The notes under the pieces: model-generated | The model's input: only the letters and a program-made list of their open reading frames with translations | The model's database searches: none | Told to the model about the DNA's origin: nothing | Assembly (NCBI GenBank): GCA_031277235.1 | Contig: JAITMT010000202.1 | Span: forward strand, 1 to 24,909 | Length of the DNA stretch: 24,909 nucleotides | DNA from: Tannerella sp. | Lineage (GTDB): Bacteria > Bacteroidota > Bacteroidia > Bacteroidales > Tannerellaceae | Direction: 5' to 3' | Translations under genes and position numbers: made by a program | In this document: positions 16,587 through 23,726 of the stretch, piece by piece | How the letters are laid out: every line of letters starts with the position of its first letter | Numbering within the stretch: position 1 is the stretch's first letter

Positions 16587-16616
16587 CAAAAGTAATACTT
16601 TTTTTCGATTTGCAAG
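16587..16616 (-). promoter_or_regulatory. Promoter of the minus-strand polysaccharide operon
   Basis: On the minus strand TACTTTTG (16587-16594) matches TAnnTTTG. The -33 position has CTTG (16613-16616), three of four bases of TTTG, at an 18-base spacing. Predicted start of transcription is near 16580, giving a leader of about 155 bases before wzx, unusually long compared with the other promoters here (about 16-25 bases before rpn, wza, recQ and mltG). Confidence 0.5.
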
Positions 16617-16619
16617 CAC

Positions 16620-16652
16620 AAAAAAGCCTCTCTTTTTGCCGGACAGGCTTTT
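16620..16652 (-). terminator. Hairpin with T-run on the minus strand, no obvious client gene
   Basis: AAAAGCCT (16622-16629) pairs with AGGCTTTT (16645-16652) around a 15-base loop. Read on the minus strand the stem ends in a run of six T (16620-16625). This is the shape of an intrinsic terminator for minus-strand transcription coming from the recQ side, but no minus-strand gene ends there. It would insulate the capsule promoter directly downstream. The stem is only modestly GC-rich. Confidence 0.4.
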
Positions 16653-16742
16653 GGGGGTTGGTTTTTCCCTTGCAATCAATCGTTTCCGCCAAAGAAACAG
16701 GTCAGTGTTATTTCGGCAGAGTTGATATTTTTTTTCTGTTTT

Positions 16743-16774
16743 TCTGCAGAAGACATGAAAAAAACGTATCTTTG
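16743..16774 (+). promoter_or_regulatory. Promoter of the recQ-comF/dprA cassette
   Basis: TATCTTTG (16767-16774) is a full -7 match, with TCTG (16743-16746) as a three-of-four -33 at 20 bases. Transcription should start near 16781, about 18 bases before the first ATG of recQ-comF (16799). The transcript therefore excludes the upstream in-frame TTG at 16610. Confidence 0.6.
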
Positions 16775-16798
16775 CGGTCTGAAAAACAGGAAGCAAGT

Positions 16799-18832
16799 AT
16801 GATGACGAGACAGGAAGCGGAAATACGGTTACAAAATACTTTCCAACTGCCTCATTTCTACGATGAGCAGTGGCTAACCATTGAGAAAATTCTTGACGGC
16901 GAAAGGGTTTTGCTAATCGAGAAAACCGGTTTCGGAAAATCGCTTTGTTTTCAATTTCCCGCAACTGTTTTTGAAGGGACGACCGTGATATTTTCGCCTC
17001 TGATAGCGTTGATGCGCGACCAGGTGAAAAAACTTCAGTCGCTTGGCATAGCGGCAAAATGTATCAACAGCGAACAATCCCCGGAGGAAAATACCCAAAT
17101 TATTGACGAAGCCCAACAGAGAAAAATAAAAATTCTTTACATCGCTCCCGAACGGCAGGAAAACAGCGAATGGATAGAAGCAACCCGGCAAATGAATTTA
17201 TCCATGGTGGTTGTTGACGAGGCGCACTGTATTTCTGTTTGGGGACATGATTTCCGACCGGCTTTCAAACGCATTATCAATCTCGTGAAATTATTGCCGA
17301 AAGGTTTGCCGGTGCTTGCCACGACCGCCACCGCCACCCAACGGGTTGAACAGGATATTGCCGGTCAAATCGGGAATGGAATTACCGTTATTCGCGGAAA
17401 TTTGATGCGCGATAACTTCAAACTGTTTGTGATCAAGGTAAAATCCGAAGATGAAAAACTGATTTGGCTGGGGAAAAACCTGGAAAAAGTGGCAGAGAAA
17501 CTTGGCGGTTCAGGTCTTCTTTACACCGGGACTCGCGTTGATACCGAAATTTATTCAAAATGGTTTAACAGCCTCCATATTTCTTCCACAGCCTATAATG
17601 CCGGACTGGACGCCGATTCCCGGGTTGCCATAGAGGACGGATTGATGCAAAACAAATGGAAATGTATCATTTCGACCAATGCGCTGGGGATGGGGATTGA
17701 CAAACCCGATATCCGTTTCATCATTCATACGCAAATACCCCAGTCTCCCGTTCATTATTACCAGGAAATCGGACGCGCGGGCAGGGACGGGAAAACTTCG
17801 TACATCATTCTGTTTTACAATCTGGACAAGGACAGGGAATTGCCGGAAGCATTCATTGAAGGCAGCAAACCTTCCATAAAAAAATATCGGAAAGTTTTGG
17901 ACGTCATCCGGTCGGGACTGTTTGGAGAGAGGCAGATCATCAACCAAACCAATCTGAAACAAACACAGTTCAGGGTCATCAAAAGCGATCTTATGGAACA
18001 GGGCATTATCCGCGAGGTTTTGTACGGAAATCATAAACTGTATGAATTTATACCTGATTCTCAACCGCTAAGCACAAAGACATTCGAGGAATTAAGGGAT
18101 GCAAAGTTGAAAGACCTCGATAAAATGATTGAATATGTGGAGACAACAGGTTCGAGAATGAAATTTCTCTGTGATTATCTGGGCGATAATTCAGACCATG
18201 ATTTCACCAATTGCGACAACACGGGCGAAAAGAAAATCCGGGTTATCGTTACTCCCGAATGGACTGATAGGTTGCAGGATTTCAGGGAAAATTATTTTCC
18301 CGAACTGGCGGTAGAATCTGTCGGGTCGAATATTGTGAACGGAGTTGCTGCTTCCTATTACGGAGTTTCCAATGTGGGCGACGCCATTCACCGGTCAAAA
18401 TATGAAGGCGGCGGCGATTTTCCCGATTTTTTGTTGAAATTGACATTAAGGGCATTTCGCAAGAAGTTTGGCGATGAGCCTTTTGATTTAATTCTTTACG
18501 TACCGCCAACGAAGTCGGGCGATTTGGTGAAAAACTTTGCCGAAAAATTGTCGCAAATTCTGAAAATTCCGATTTCTCATGATTTGCAGAAAACAAGAGA
18601 AACTCAAGAACAGAAAATATTTGAAAGCGTAATCAGTAAAAAGGACAATGTCAGAGACGCTTTTTCCTGCGCCAATCCCGACGGAATAGCCGGAAAAAAC
18701 ATTCTCCTGTTCGATGATATTTGCGACAGCAGCGCAACAATCAAGGAAGCAGGAAAATTTTTGACCGGTTTGGGCGCCGGAAAAATAGCGCCGCTGGTCA
18801 TTGCAAAAACAGTAGGAGGAGATTTGGTATGA
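16799..18832 (+). CDS. recQ: RecQ-family DNA helicase fused to a ComF-type phosphoribosyltransferase domain
   Basis: Predicted 3'-5' DNA helicase with an extra C-terminal PRTase domain, 677 residues. Helicase motifs: Walker A TGFGKS (43-48), DEAH (140-143), ATTATAT, and motif VI QEIGRAGRDG (322-331). The RecQ zinc module is partly lost: Cys458 and Cys472 remain, but the other two expected Cys positions read Phe and Thr (DFTNCDNT). The ComFC-like part (about 520-677) has SKYEGGG (533-539), DLILYVPP (563-570), a T-Q-x(n)-N-V-R-D-A-F stretch and the PRPP loop ILLFDDICDSSAT (635-647). The HRDC domain of E. coli RecQ is absent. Start: two adjacent ATGs at 16799 and 16802 follow AGGAAG and a clear promoter. 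The stop overlaps dprA as ATGA, so the two products are probably made in step. Helicase call is firm; ComF assignment is by motif pattern. Confidence 0.9.
   Translation: MMTRQEAEIRLQNTFQLPHFYDEQWLTIEKILDGERVLLIEKTGFGKSLCFQFPATVFEGTTVIFSPLIALMRDQVKKLQSLGIAAKCINSEQSPEENTQIIDEAQQRKIKILYIAPERQENSEWIEATRQMNLSMVVVDEAHCISVWGHDFRPAFKRIINLVKLLPKGLPVLATTATATQRVEQDIAGQIGNGITVIRGNLMRDNFKLFVIKVKSEDEKLIWLGKNLEKVAEKLGGSGLLYTGTRVDTEIYSKWFNSLHISSTAYNAGLDADSRVAIEDGLMQNKWKCIISTNALGMGIDKPDIRFIIHTQIPQSPVHYYQEIGRAGRDGKTSYIILFYNLDKDRELPEAFIEGSKPSIKKYRKVLDVIRSGLFGERQIINQTNLKQTQFRVIKSDLMEQGIIREVLYGNHKLYEFIPDSQPLSTKTFEELRDAKLKDLDKMIEYVETTGSRMKFLCDYLGDNSDHDFTNCDNTGEKKIRVIVTPEWTDRLQDFRENYFPELAVESVGSNIVNGVAASYYGVSNVGDAIHRSKYEGGGDFPDFLLKLTLRAFRKKFGDEPFDLILYVPPTKSGDLVKNFAEKLSQILKIPISHDLQKTRETQEQKIFESVISKKDNVRDAFSCANPDGIAGKNILLFDDICDSSATIKEAGKFLTGLGAGKIAPLVIAKTVGGDLV
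18814..18820 (+). promoter_or_regulatory. Strong Shine-Dalgarno sequence for dprA
   Basis: AGGAGGA lies 8 bases before the ATG at 18829, inside the end of recQ-comF. Such a full anti-16S match is uncommon in Bacteroidota. It decides the start over an in-frame TTG at 18721 that would add 36 residues encoded by shifted recQ-comF sequence. Confidence 0.75.
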
Positions 18833-19998
18833 ACACAGACACAGCATATTGGATGGCGTTGGCACACGAATTGCCCGCCTGGAGTTTTTCCGACAGGGAC
18901 GGTTGGAAAAACGAAGATAAAATGAATTTGATTATTCAGTTTTATCACGACAAAAAAATGTCCATTACGGATTTTTTCGGATTGTCCGAAGAAAATTTGA
19001 AAGATGATTTTCTGTTGAATGACAGGCAGATAAACGATTTGCAAAAAGTGAAATCTTCGCTTGCCAATTATGCTTTTTTGGCAGAAAACTTGCAAGGCAG
19101 CGGCATCGAGGTTATCCCTGTTATTTCTTCCGACTATTCAAAAACTTTGAAGGAAAATCTGAAAAAATCGGCACCGCCCATTTTGTATATCAAAGGAAAC
19201 AAGCAGATTATGCAGGAAAAATCCATTGCGATTGTCGGCTCTCGAGACGCTTCGGACGTTGCTTTGGCTTTTACGGACAACGTGGCAAGACAGGCGAGCA
19301 AGGAATATAAAGTCATCGTCAGCGGCTTTGCGAAAGGCGTGGATAAACAGGCGCTGGATTCCGCCATTGCCTGTAAAGGGCAGAGTATCATCGTGCTGCC
19401 GCAGGGCATAACGACTTTTGAATCGGGTTTCAAAACCTATTACAAACAAATTATTGAAGGTAATGTACTGGTGTTGAGTACTTTTCATCCGAAAGCAGGC
19501 TGGGGAAAGGATTTGGCTATGGCTCGCAATCCGATTATTTACGGACTTGCCAGGGAAATTTATGTAGCGGAATCAAAATCTTCCAAAAATCGTCAGGGAC
19601 AAGAAACCAAAGGCGGAACCTATTCGGGCGTGATGGACGGGTTGAAAAAAGGAAGAACCATTTATGTGCGAAAACCGGATGTTTCCGAAAAAAACGACAA
19701 TAACTTCCTGATTCAAAGCGGCGCAGTAGCAGTAGATTTCAACGGAGACACGCTGAACGAAGATGTTTCCGGGGCGCAACCGGAAAACAATTCATTCGCA
19801 GATACAGTCAGGGAAATCTTGCAAAAGGGACAATTTTCTGCCGACGATATGCTGAAAAAACTGGAATCGGACTGGAAACCGGACAAATTGACAAAAGAAT
19901 TGAAAAAGTTGGATTTTGTTGATGTCCGAAAAAAAGGCAATAGAAATTATTTCTCCCTGAAAGGTACCGATTTGCCGACTTTATTTGAATTTTCGTGA
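18829..19998 (+). CDS. dprA: DprA/Smf-family protein (SLOG Rossmann fold), cassette paralogue
   Basis: DprA proteins bind incoming single-stranded DNA and load RecA in transformation; the SMF/DprA-LOG fold also occurs in nucleotide-linked conflict systems. The 389-residue product has an N-terminal helical region (about 1-85), then the Rossmann core: PPILYIKGN, IAIVGSRDAS (134-143), VIVSGFAKGVDKQALDSA (162-179), IIVLPQGI, LAMARNPIIYGLAREIYVAES and GGTYSGVMDGLKKGR. A C-terminal winged-helix-like domain (about 325-385) contains FSADDMLKKLESDWKPDKL. Core wording deviates from housekeeping DprA (GSR present; GIDxxAH here is GVDKQAL; the later serine-glycine rich loop reads ETKGGTYSG), suggesting a specialised paralogue. 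It overlaps recQ-comF by 4 bases with a strong ribosome binding site. Confidence 0.88.
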   Translation: MNTDTAYWMALAHELPAWSFSDRDGWKNEDKMNLIIQFYHDKKMSITDFFGLSEENLKDDFLLNDRQINDLQKVKSSLANYAFLAENLQGSGIEVIPVISSDYSKTLKENLKKSAPPILYIKGNKQIMQEKSIAIVGSRDASDVALAFTDNVARQASKEYKVIVSGFAKGVDKQALDSAIACKGQSIIVLPQGITTFESGFKTYYKQIIEGNVLVLSTFHPKAGWGKDLAMARNPIIYGLAREIYVAESKSSKNRQGQETKGGTYSGVMDGLKKGRTIYVRKPDVSEKNDNNFLIQSGAVAVDFNGDTLNEDVSGAQPENNSFADTVREILQKGQFSADDMLKKLESDWKPDKLTKELKKLDFVDVRKKGNRNYFSLKGTDLPTLFEFS

Positions 19999-20008
19999 TA
20001 TCAGGCAT

Positions 20009-20040
20009 AAAAAGGAGGCTGCCCTTTTGAGCAACCTCCT
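20009..20040 (-). terminator. Intrinsic terminator of the secreted-protein operon
   Basis: On the minus strand AGGAGGTTGC, an 8-base loop and GCAGCCTCCT form a 10-bp stem with a single G-U pair, followed by five T (20009-20013). Read on the plus strand the same spot is a C-A mismatch and no T-run follows, so the element is oriented for the minus-strand gene ending at 20078. It may work weakly for dprA. Confidence 0.7.
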
Positions 20041-20077
20041 ACAATTTTGACCGTAATCTAAAACTTGTGCGGTATCT

Positions 20078-23000
20078 TTACGGAAGTTTTTGCCGCTGCA
20101 ACGGGCTGTCTTCCGGCAAATTCATTAAATCCGGATTCACGGGAAACATGCACGGCTTGGCGCTTGTGCGGTAATATACGTTAAAGGAACCGCATTTTGC
20201 GTCGGTTATCGTGCAGCGGAACCGGGTGTATGTCGGATTTGCCGCCGTCGAAGTGAACATATAGGAAGTATTTGTACTTGAAAATACCGGAACCGTTCCG
20301 CCCGTTGTTATCGAAGCCCAGGTTGTTCCGTTGGTACTGTGAGCCCACTGATACGTGAAATTGCCGCTTCCGCCGGTTGCCGCCTTGCCCAGCACTATCA
20401 ATTCGCGCGGACAAAATTCGGCGTACAGCGTGTCGTCCGCGTATTCCTTCATGTCAATCGGAGGATAGACGCTCATGTAGATGCTGTCGCGCACGGGTAT
20501 GCCGCAAAATTCGGCATTGACCGAGACGAAATACCATCCGGCGTCGGTCGTATCCGCATTGTGGATAACGGGATTCTGTTCCTTCGAGGTGTAGCCGTTC
20601 GGTCCTGTCCAGTTATATGTCGTTTCTCCCAGCGTGAGGCAGGTAATCTGCATATCGTCGCCGTAGCAGACGGGATTGGCTTGCGAGAAGACGATTTTCG
20701 CCGTTTCCAGATCGGCAATGGTAATTTGCTGAGGGAAGGAATTGTTGCAGGCGTCCGTTACGCGGACGGTATAGGTGCTGTCGGGAAAACCATACTGGAA
20801 AGTAACGCGGTCGGAAGAAGTTACGGGAGGCAGCAACTGCGTTGTGTTGTTCCTGTTCCAGAGTTCATAGGTATAGGGCGTGACGCCGTTTTTTGCCTGA
20901 AGGATGATATTGCCGATGTTGCTTCCGACGCAGGCGTAGGCGGCTGTTTTGTTCAGGTCAAGTTCCATGGGAGGCGCGGTGTAAACAATCGTATCGGTCT
21001 TCAAGGCGCATTGCGTACTGCTATTGGCTACAATAACTCCCAGCACATACGTTCCGGGCAGCGAAAAAGTGAAACTGCCGCCCGAAGTTTTGACGCTTGC
21101 GTCATAACCGGCAGGTCCGCTGACCAGACGGTAGTAGATGGGAGCAGCGGTACCATAATGTGTCAGCATTCCCGAAGGCGTTACTTTCATTCCCGAACAG
21201 GTATTTTCGGTTGTATAGGTAAAATTCTGTACGTCATATATACCCGGTAAATTGACCGTTGAAACAAGAGGTGTACCACAGCCAAAATCAACCGTCATCG
21301 TATAATTACCCGGCGGGATAGGGACACTGTAAATATAGTTATAATAGGAAGGAGAATTCATTGTGTAAGATTTTGTTCCAAACGGAGCGGGTCCCTCAAT
21401 GGTAATTACCGTACCGGTGGGCCATTGTGACGAAGAATTTCCTGTTGTAATATATAGAGAACCGGTATTAATACTGCATTCCTCATAATAATAATAGTTA
21501 TATATGGAAAGCGTTATATTGGTAGGTCTTCCACTGGCAACTGTTTTTGAATAACTGCCGGTATAAGGAATCCCGTTTACAATTCTGTTCGGATACGTAA
21601 ATTCAAAAGTATAGGTTTGACTGGAATAATCCAGATTGGGAGAATACAAATTGGTTGTTGAATTGTAAAGCGGATCGCTACTCGCACGAATCGTATCCAG
21701 TGCGACCACTGTATTTCCATTCTTAATAGTAACATAAACAGGAAAACAATTATTTGCCGTGCTTCTATAATAATAATTTTGCCAATAATCACATTCCTTT
21801 ATGTCGGAAGATGTTGAACTCGTATAATTCGTAAATGATTGAGAATAAGTAGCCGTTAATTGATAACCCGACTGGTCTGTAATCGTATATCTGTATTGAA
21901 CCCCGTATTCAAGCATAAGCGTGTCCAGTTGACCTGTAAAATTCGTTATGTTGGATTCTGAATATACAACCGTACCGTCGGAAACCCTTTCCACTTTATA
22001 TTCCACGGGATAACAAAATACGCCATAATAACTGGAAGTATAGCGTCTAACAGCATAATTATCACAGTTATTAACCAAATAATACGAAGAAAGATAAGGC
22101 GTGTAAATATAGGTGTCATATCTCTCCTGAACGGAAGGGCAGTCTTTCATCCTGAAATAGACGGACATGGTATTGGCAGAGGTGGAATAAAAGTCGCTAA
22201 TCTGATTGGGACTCAAATTGATTACGGGCTGTGTTACGCCGTAAGTCCAGTTTACCCAGTTCACCGGTGTTTGCCCCAGAGGTGCAACGCCTACTTCATA
22301 CAGCGTATCCCGGTAATACTGGTAAAAATCGGGATTTGAAGTTGCCGGCGTCGTTAATGCAACTTTTATCAACGAACATCCCGGATTGTTACCGTCCAAA
22401 TAAGGATAAATATCCGAATAACTCATTGTTGTTGAGGATTCTCCATTAGGATTGGGAACATCCGTCAATTCCCCCAGATTGAAACTTATGGCAGCCGTAT
22501 AACAGCCGTCGTCAACCTGCACGGTATAATCGCCTGCGGGGTAGAGACCGTCCAGGGTATAGGTATAACCGGCAGTCAATGAGCCGGTTGTATAGCGTGT
22601 AACATTTACGGTTTGCGGCACGGCAACGCCCGACGGAGCGGAAGTAATCGTGAAAACCGGATTGGCAGTCTGATTGCCGTTCGTGAGTTTCAGCACGATT
22701 TTTCCCGTGGAACATCCTTTGTAGGATTTGCGGGAGGTCGGCGCGACCGTTGCGGCAGTGTTTGTTCTTCCCGCCGCCACGAATGACAGTTGGGGAACGA
22801 CGTAGTTACCGCCCACGACCACGTTTTGCTTCACTTTCGGGTCGGTATAGCCGTTCAATGTGGTGCAGAAAGCCGTAACCGTTACCGTATAGGTTCCGGG
22901 AGGAATGCCCGTAAGCACGCTGCTCGACGTGGGAGGGAGGGAAAAACCGCCCGGCACGGAAGATTGCAGCGAGTATTTCTTGTCGCTTAAACCCGTCGTG

Positions 23001-23146
23001 TCGCCGCCCAAAGTTACGGTAATCATACCGTTGCTCTGACAGGAAGAAGGAGTTACAACCGTATTGATCGTAAAATCACAAGTTTGTGCATGGATGTTTG
23101 CCAGCATCATAAATGCCGTACTGAAAAATATGATAAATCGTCTCAT
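20078..23146 (-). CDS. Large secreted SprB-repeat/Ig-like surface protein
   Basis: Exported 1022-residue protein, signal peptide cleaved near HA-Q (residue 20). It is built from repeated beta-sandwich units ending in a SprB-like signature: PPGTYTVTVTAFC (82-94), PAGDYTVQVDDGC (203-215), PPGNYTMTVDFGC (611-623), LPGTYVLGVIVA (696-707) and PDSTYTVRVTDAC (788-800). An Ig-like unit (about 820-895, TYNWTGPNGY, DAGWYFVSV) and a further Cys-containing unit (about 911-1000) follow. About two dozen Cys suggest disulphides outside the cytoplasm. Residues 270-560 are rich in Tyr, Ser, Thr and Asn (NYYYYEEC at 550-557) and encoded by AT-rich DNA unlike the flanks. No type IX secretion C-terminal domain is evident; the protein ends in a short polar tail. 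Role unknown: adhesion or matrix is plausible. Last gene of a three-gene secreted operon, 49 bases after its neighbour. Confidence 0.85.
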   Translation of the reverse strand: MRRFIIFFSTAFMMLANIHAQTCDFTINTVVTPSSCQSNGMITVTLGGDTTGLSDKKYSLQSSVPGGFSLPPTSSSVLTGIPPGTYTVTVTAFCTTLNGYTDPKVKQNVVVGGNYVVPQLSFVAAGRTNTAATVAPTSRKSYKGCSTGKIVLKLTNGNQTANPVFTITSAPSGVAVPQTVNVTRYTTGSLTAGYTYTLDGLYPAGDYTVQVDDGCYTAAISFNLGELTDVPNPNGESSTTMSYSDIYPYLDGNNPGCSLIKVALTTPATSNPDFYQYYRDTLYEVGVAPLGQTPVNWVNWTYGVTQPVINLSPNQISDFYSTSANTMSVYFRMKDCPSVQERYDTYIYTPYLSSYYLVNNCDNYAVRRYTSSYYGVFCYPVEYKVERVSDGTVVYSESNITNFTGQLDTLMLEYGVQYRYTITDQSGYQLTATYSQSFTNYTSSTSSDIKECDYWQNYYYRSTANNCFPVYVTIKNGNTVVALDTIRASSDPLYNSTTNLYSPNLDYSSQTYTFEFTYPNRIVNGIPYTGSYSKTVASGRPTNITLSIYNYYYYEECSINTGSLYITTGNSSSQWPTGTVITIEGPAPFGTKSYTMNSPSYYNYIYSVPIPPGNYTMTVDFGCGTPLVSTVNLPGIYDVQNFTYTTENTCSGMKVTPSGMLTHYGTAAPIYYRLVSGPAGYDASVKTSGGSFTFSLPGTYVLGVIVANSSTQCALKTDTIVYTAPPMELDLNKTAAYACVGSNIGNIILQAKNGVTPYTYELWNRNNTTQLLPPVTSSDRVTFQYGFPDSTYTVRVTDACNNSFPQQITIADLETAKIVFSQANPVCYGDDMQITCLTLGETTYNWTGPNGYTSKEQNPVIHNADTTDAGWYFVSVNAEFCGIPVRDSIYMSVYPPIDMKEYADDTLYAEFCPRELIVLGKAATGGSGNFTYQWAHSTNGTTWASITTGGTVPVFSSTNTSYMFTSTAANPTYTRFRCTITDAKCGSFNVYYRTSAKPCMFPVNPDLMNLPEDSPLQRQKLP

Positions 23147-23152
23147 GAAATC

Positions 23153-23192
23153 GAATTTTGAATTTTGAACCTTGAACTTTGAACCTTGAACC
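23153..23192. repeat. Tandem heptamer repeat GAAYYTT (5.7 copies)
   Basis: Units are gaatttt, gaatttt, gaacctt, gaacttt, gaacctt and gaacc, head to tail, filling nearly all of the 49-base gap between the two secreted-protein genes, beginning 7 bases upstream of the large protein's start codon. On the minus strand this reads as AAGGTTC-type repeats in the leader just before the ATG. Copy number could vary by slippage. Confidence 0.8.
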
Positions 23193-23195
23193 TGT

Positions 23196-23711
23196 TCACC
23201 GTTTTTGCATCGTCACCGTATATTTGCCTCTCAAAGTTTGGGTCGGAAAAGCCGAACTGCCGTAAATATAACCGCCGACCGTGATGAAAATCCGATTGCC
23301 GGAAGCGGAAACCTCCATCGGGTTCAGTACATAATCATTCTCAAACTCATCTGCCGGCAAGCCGTCTCCGTCATTGTTTTCTTCCTCTTTCATGCTGCCC
23401 AGCAGCCGGTTATCTTCAATGACATACTGTTTGCCGTTGTTCAGCAGCGTACAGGATATAATCTGCCCGTTGCTGATTTCCACGGTTTGAAAGACGGCGA
23501 TGGGGATGGGGAAGAAAAATTCTTCCGTAACCAACTGCGTCGAATCTGTAATTTCCTGCGAATAGACCGGCGCGCCGGTCTGATTGTCAACTGCCGACAC
23601 GGTCGCGTGCAGAAACGTGTAAACGCCGTTGATGCCGTTTCCGTCCTGTTGTGCATGAACACCGATTGAAGCGCCTATAAAAAAGCACATAACTGAAATT
23701 ATCTTTTTCAT
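23196..23711 (-). CDS. Secreted hypothetical protein, 171 residues
   Basis: I do not recognise a family. A clear signal peptide (MKKIISVMCFFIGASIGVHAQ, cleavage near residue 20) is followed by a beta-rich domain with VYTFLHATVSAVDNQTG and an acidic stretch EEENNDGDGLPADEFEND (about 110-127) that might bind cations. The end RGKYTVTMQKR is a strand-like tail without a type IX sorting domain. It has no Cys after the signal peptide except one at about 87. It lies 15 bases after the preceding secreted-protein gene and is followed by the SprB-like gene, so the three are probably made and exported together; it may be an accessory or assembly partner. Not seen: lipobox, catalytic motifs, membrane helix after the signal. 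Confidence 0.75.
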   Translation of the reverse strand: MKKIISVMCFFIGASIGVHAQQDGNGINGVYTFLHATVSAVDNQTGAPVYSQEITDSTQLVTEEFFFPIPIAVFQTVEISNGQIISCTLLNNGKQYVIEDNRLLGSMKEEENNDGDGLPADEFENDYVLNPMEVSASGNRIFITVGGYIYGSSAFPTQTLRGKYTVTMQKR

Positions 23712-23726
23712 GACTCAAAAATATGC

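Larger units (their letters stand above)
16425..16798. other. Divergent intergenic region between wzx and recQ-comF
   Basis: 374 bases without a full-length gene. From right to left it holds the recQ promoter (16743-16774), a hairpin with a T-run on the minus strand (16620-16652), the minus-strand capsule promoter (16587-16616), and the capsule leader with a 21-codon ORF (16497-16562). The open plus-strand frame reaching back to 16610 is rejected as an N-terminal extension of recQ because it precedes the recQ promoter and starts at TTG. I see no pair of long inverted repeats that would make the capsule promoter invertible, as in Bacteroides fragilis. Confidence 0.6.

Noticed and set aside
16610..16798. 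In-frame N-terminal extension of recQ-comF from a TTG at 16610
   Set aside because: It precedes the TATCTTTG promoter, starts with TTG, encodes a Cys/Phe-rich non-conserved peptide, and the ATG at 16799 has a Shine-Dalgarno sequence and a normal RecQ start.
16425..16800. Invertible capsule promoter
   Set aside because: I looked for the flanking inverted repeats used by Bacteroides phase-variable capsules and found none; only short terminator-like stems are present.
16497..17057. 186-residue minus-strand open frame across the recQ promoter and 5' end
   Set aside because: It lies antisense to the conserved helicase coding sequence and promoter; the peptide shows no family pattern. Only its last 21 codons have an independent start and ribosome binding site.
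20339..21250. 303-residue plus-strand open frame
   Set aside because: It is antisense to the repeat-containing SprB-like gene; its Arg/Val/Gly-rich sequence is typical of a shadow of GC-rich coding DNA.
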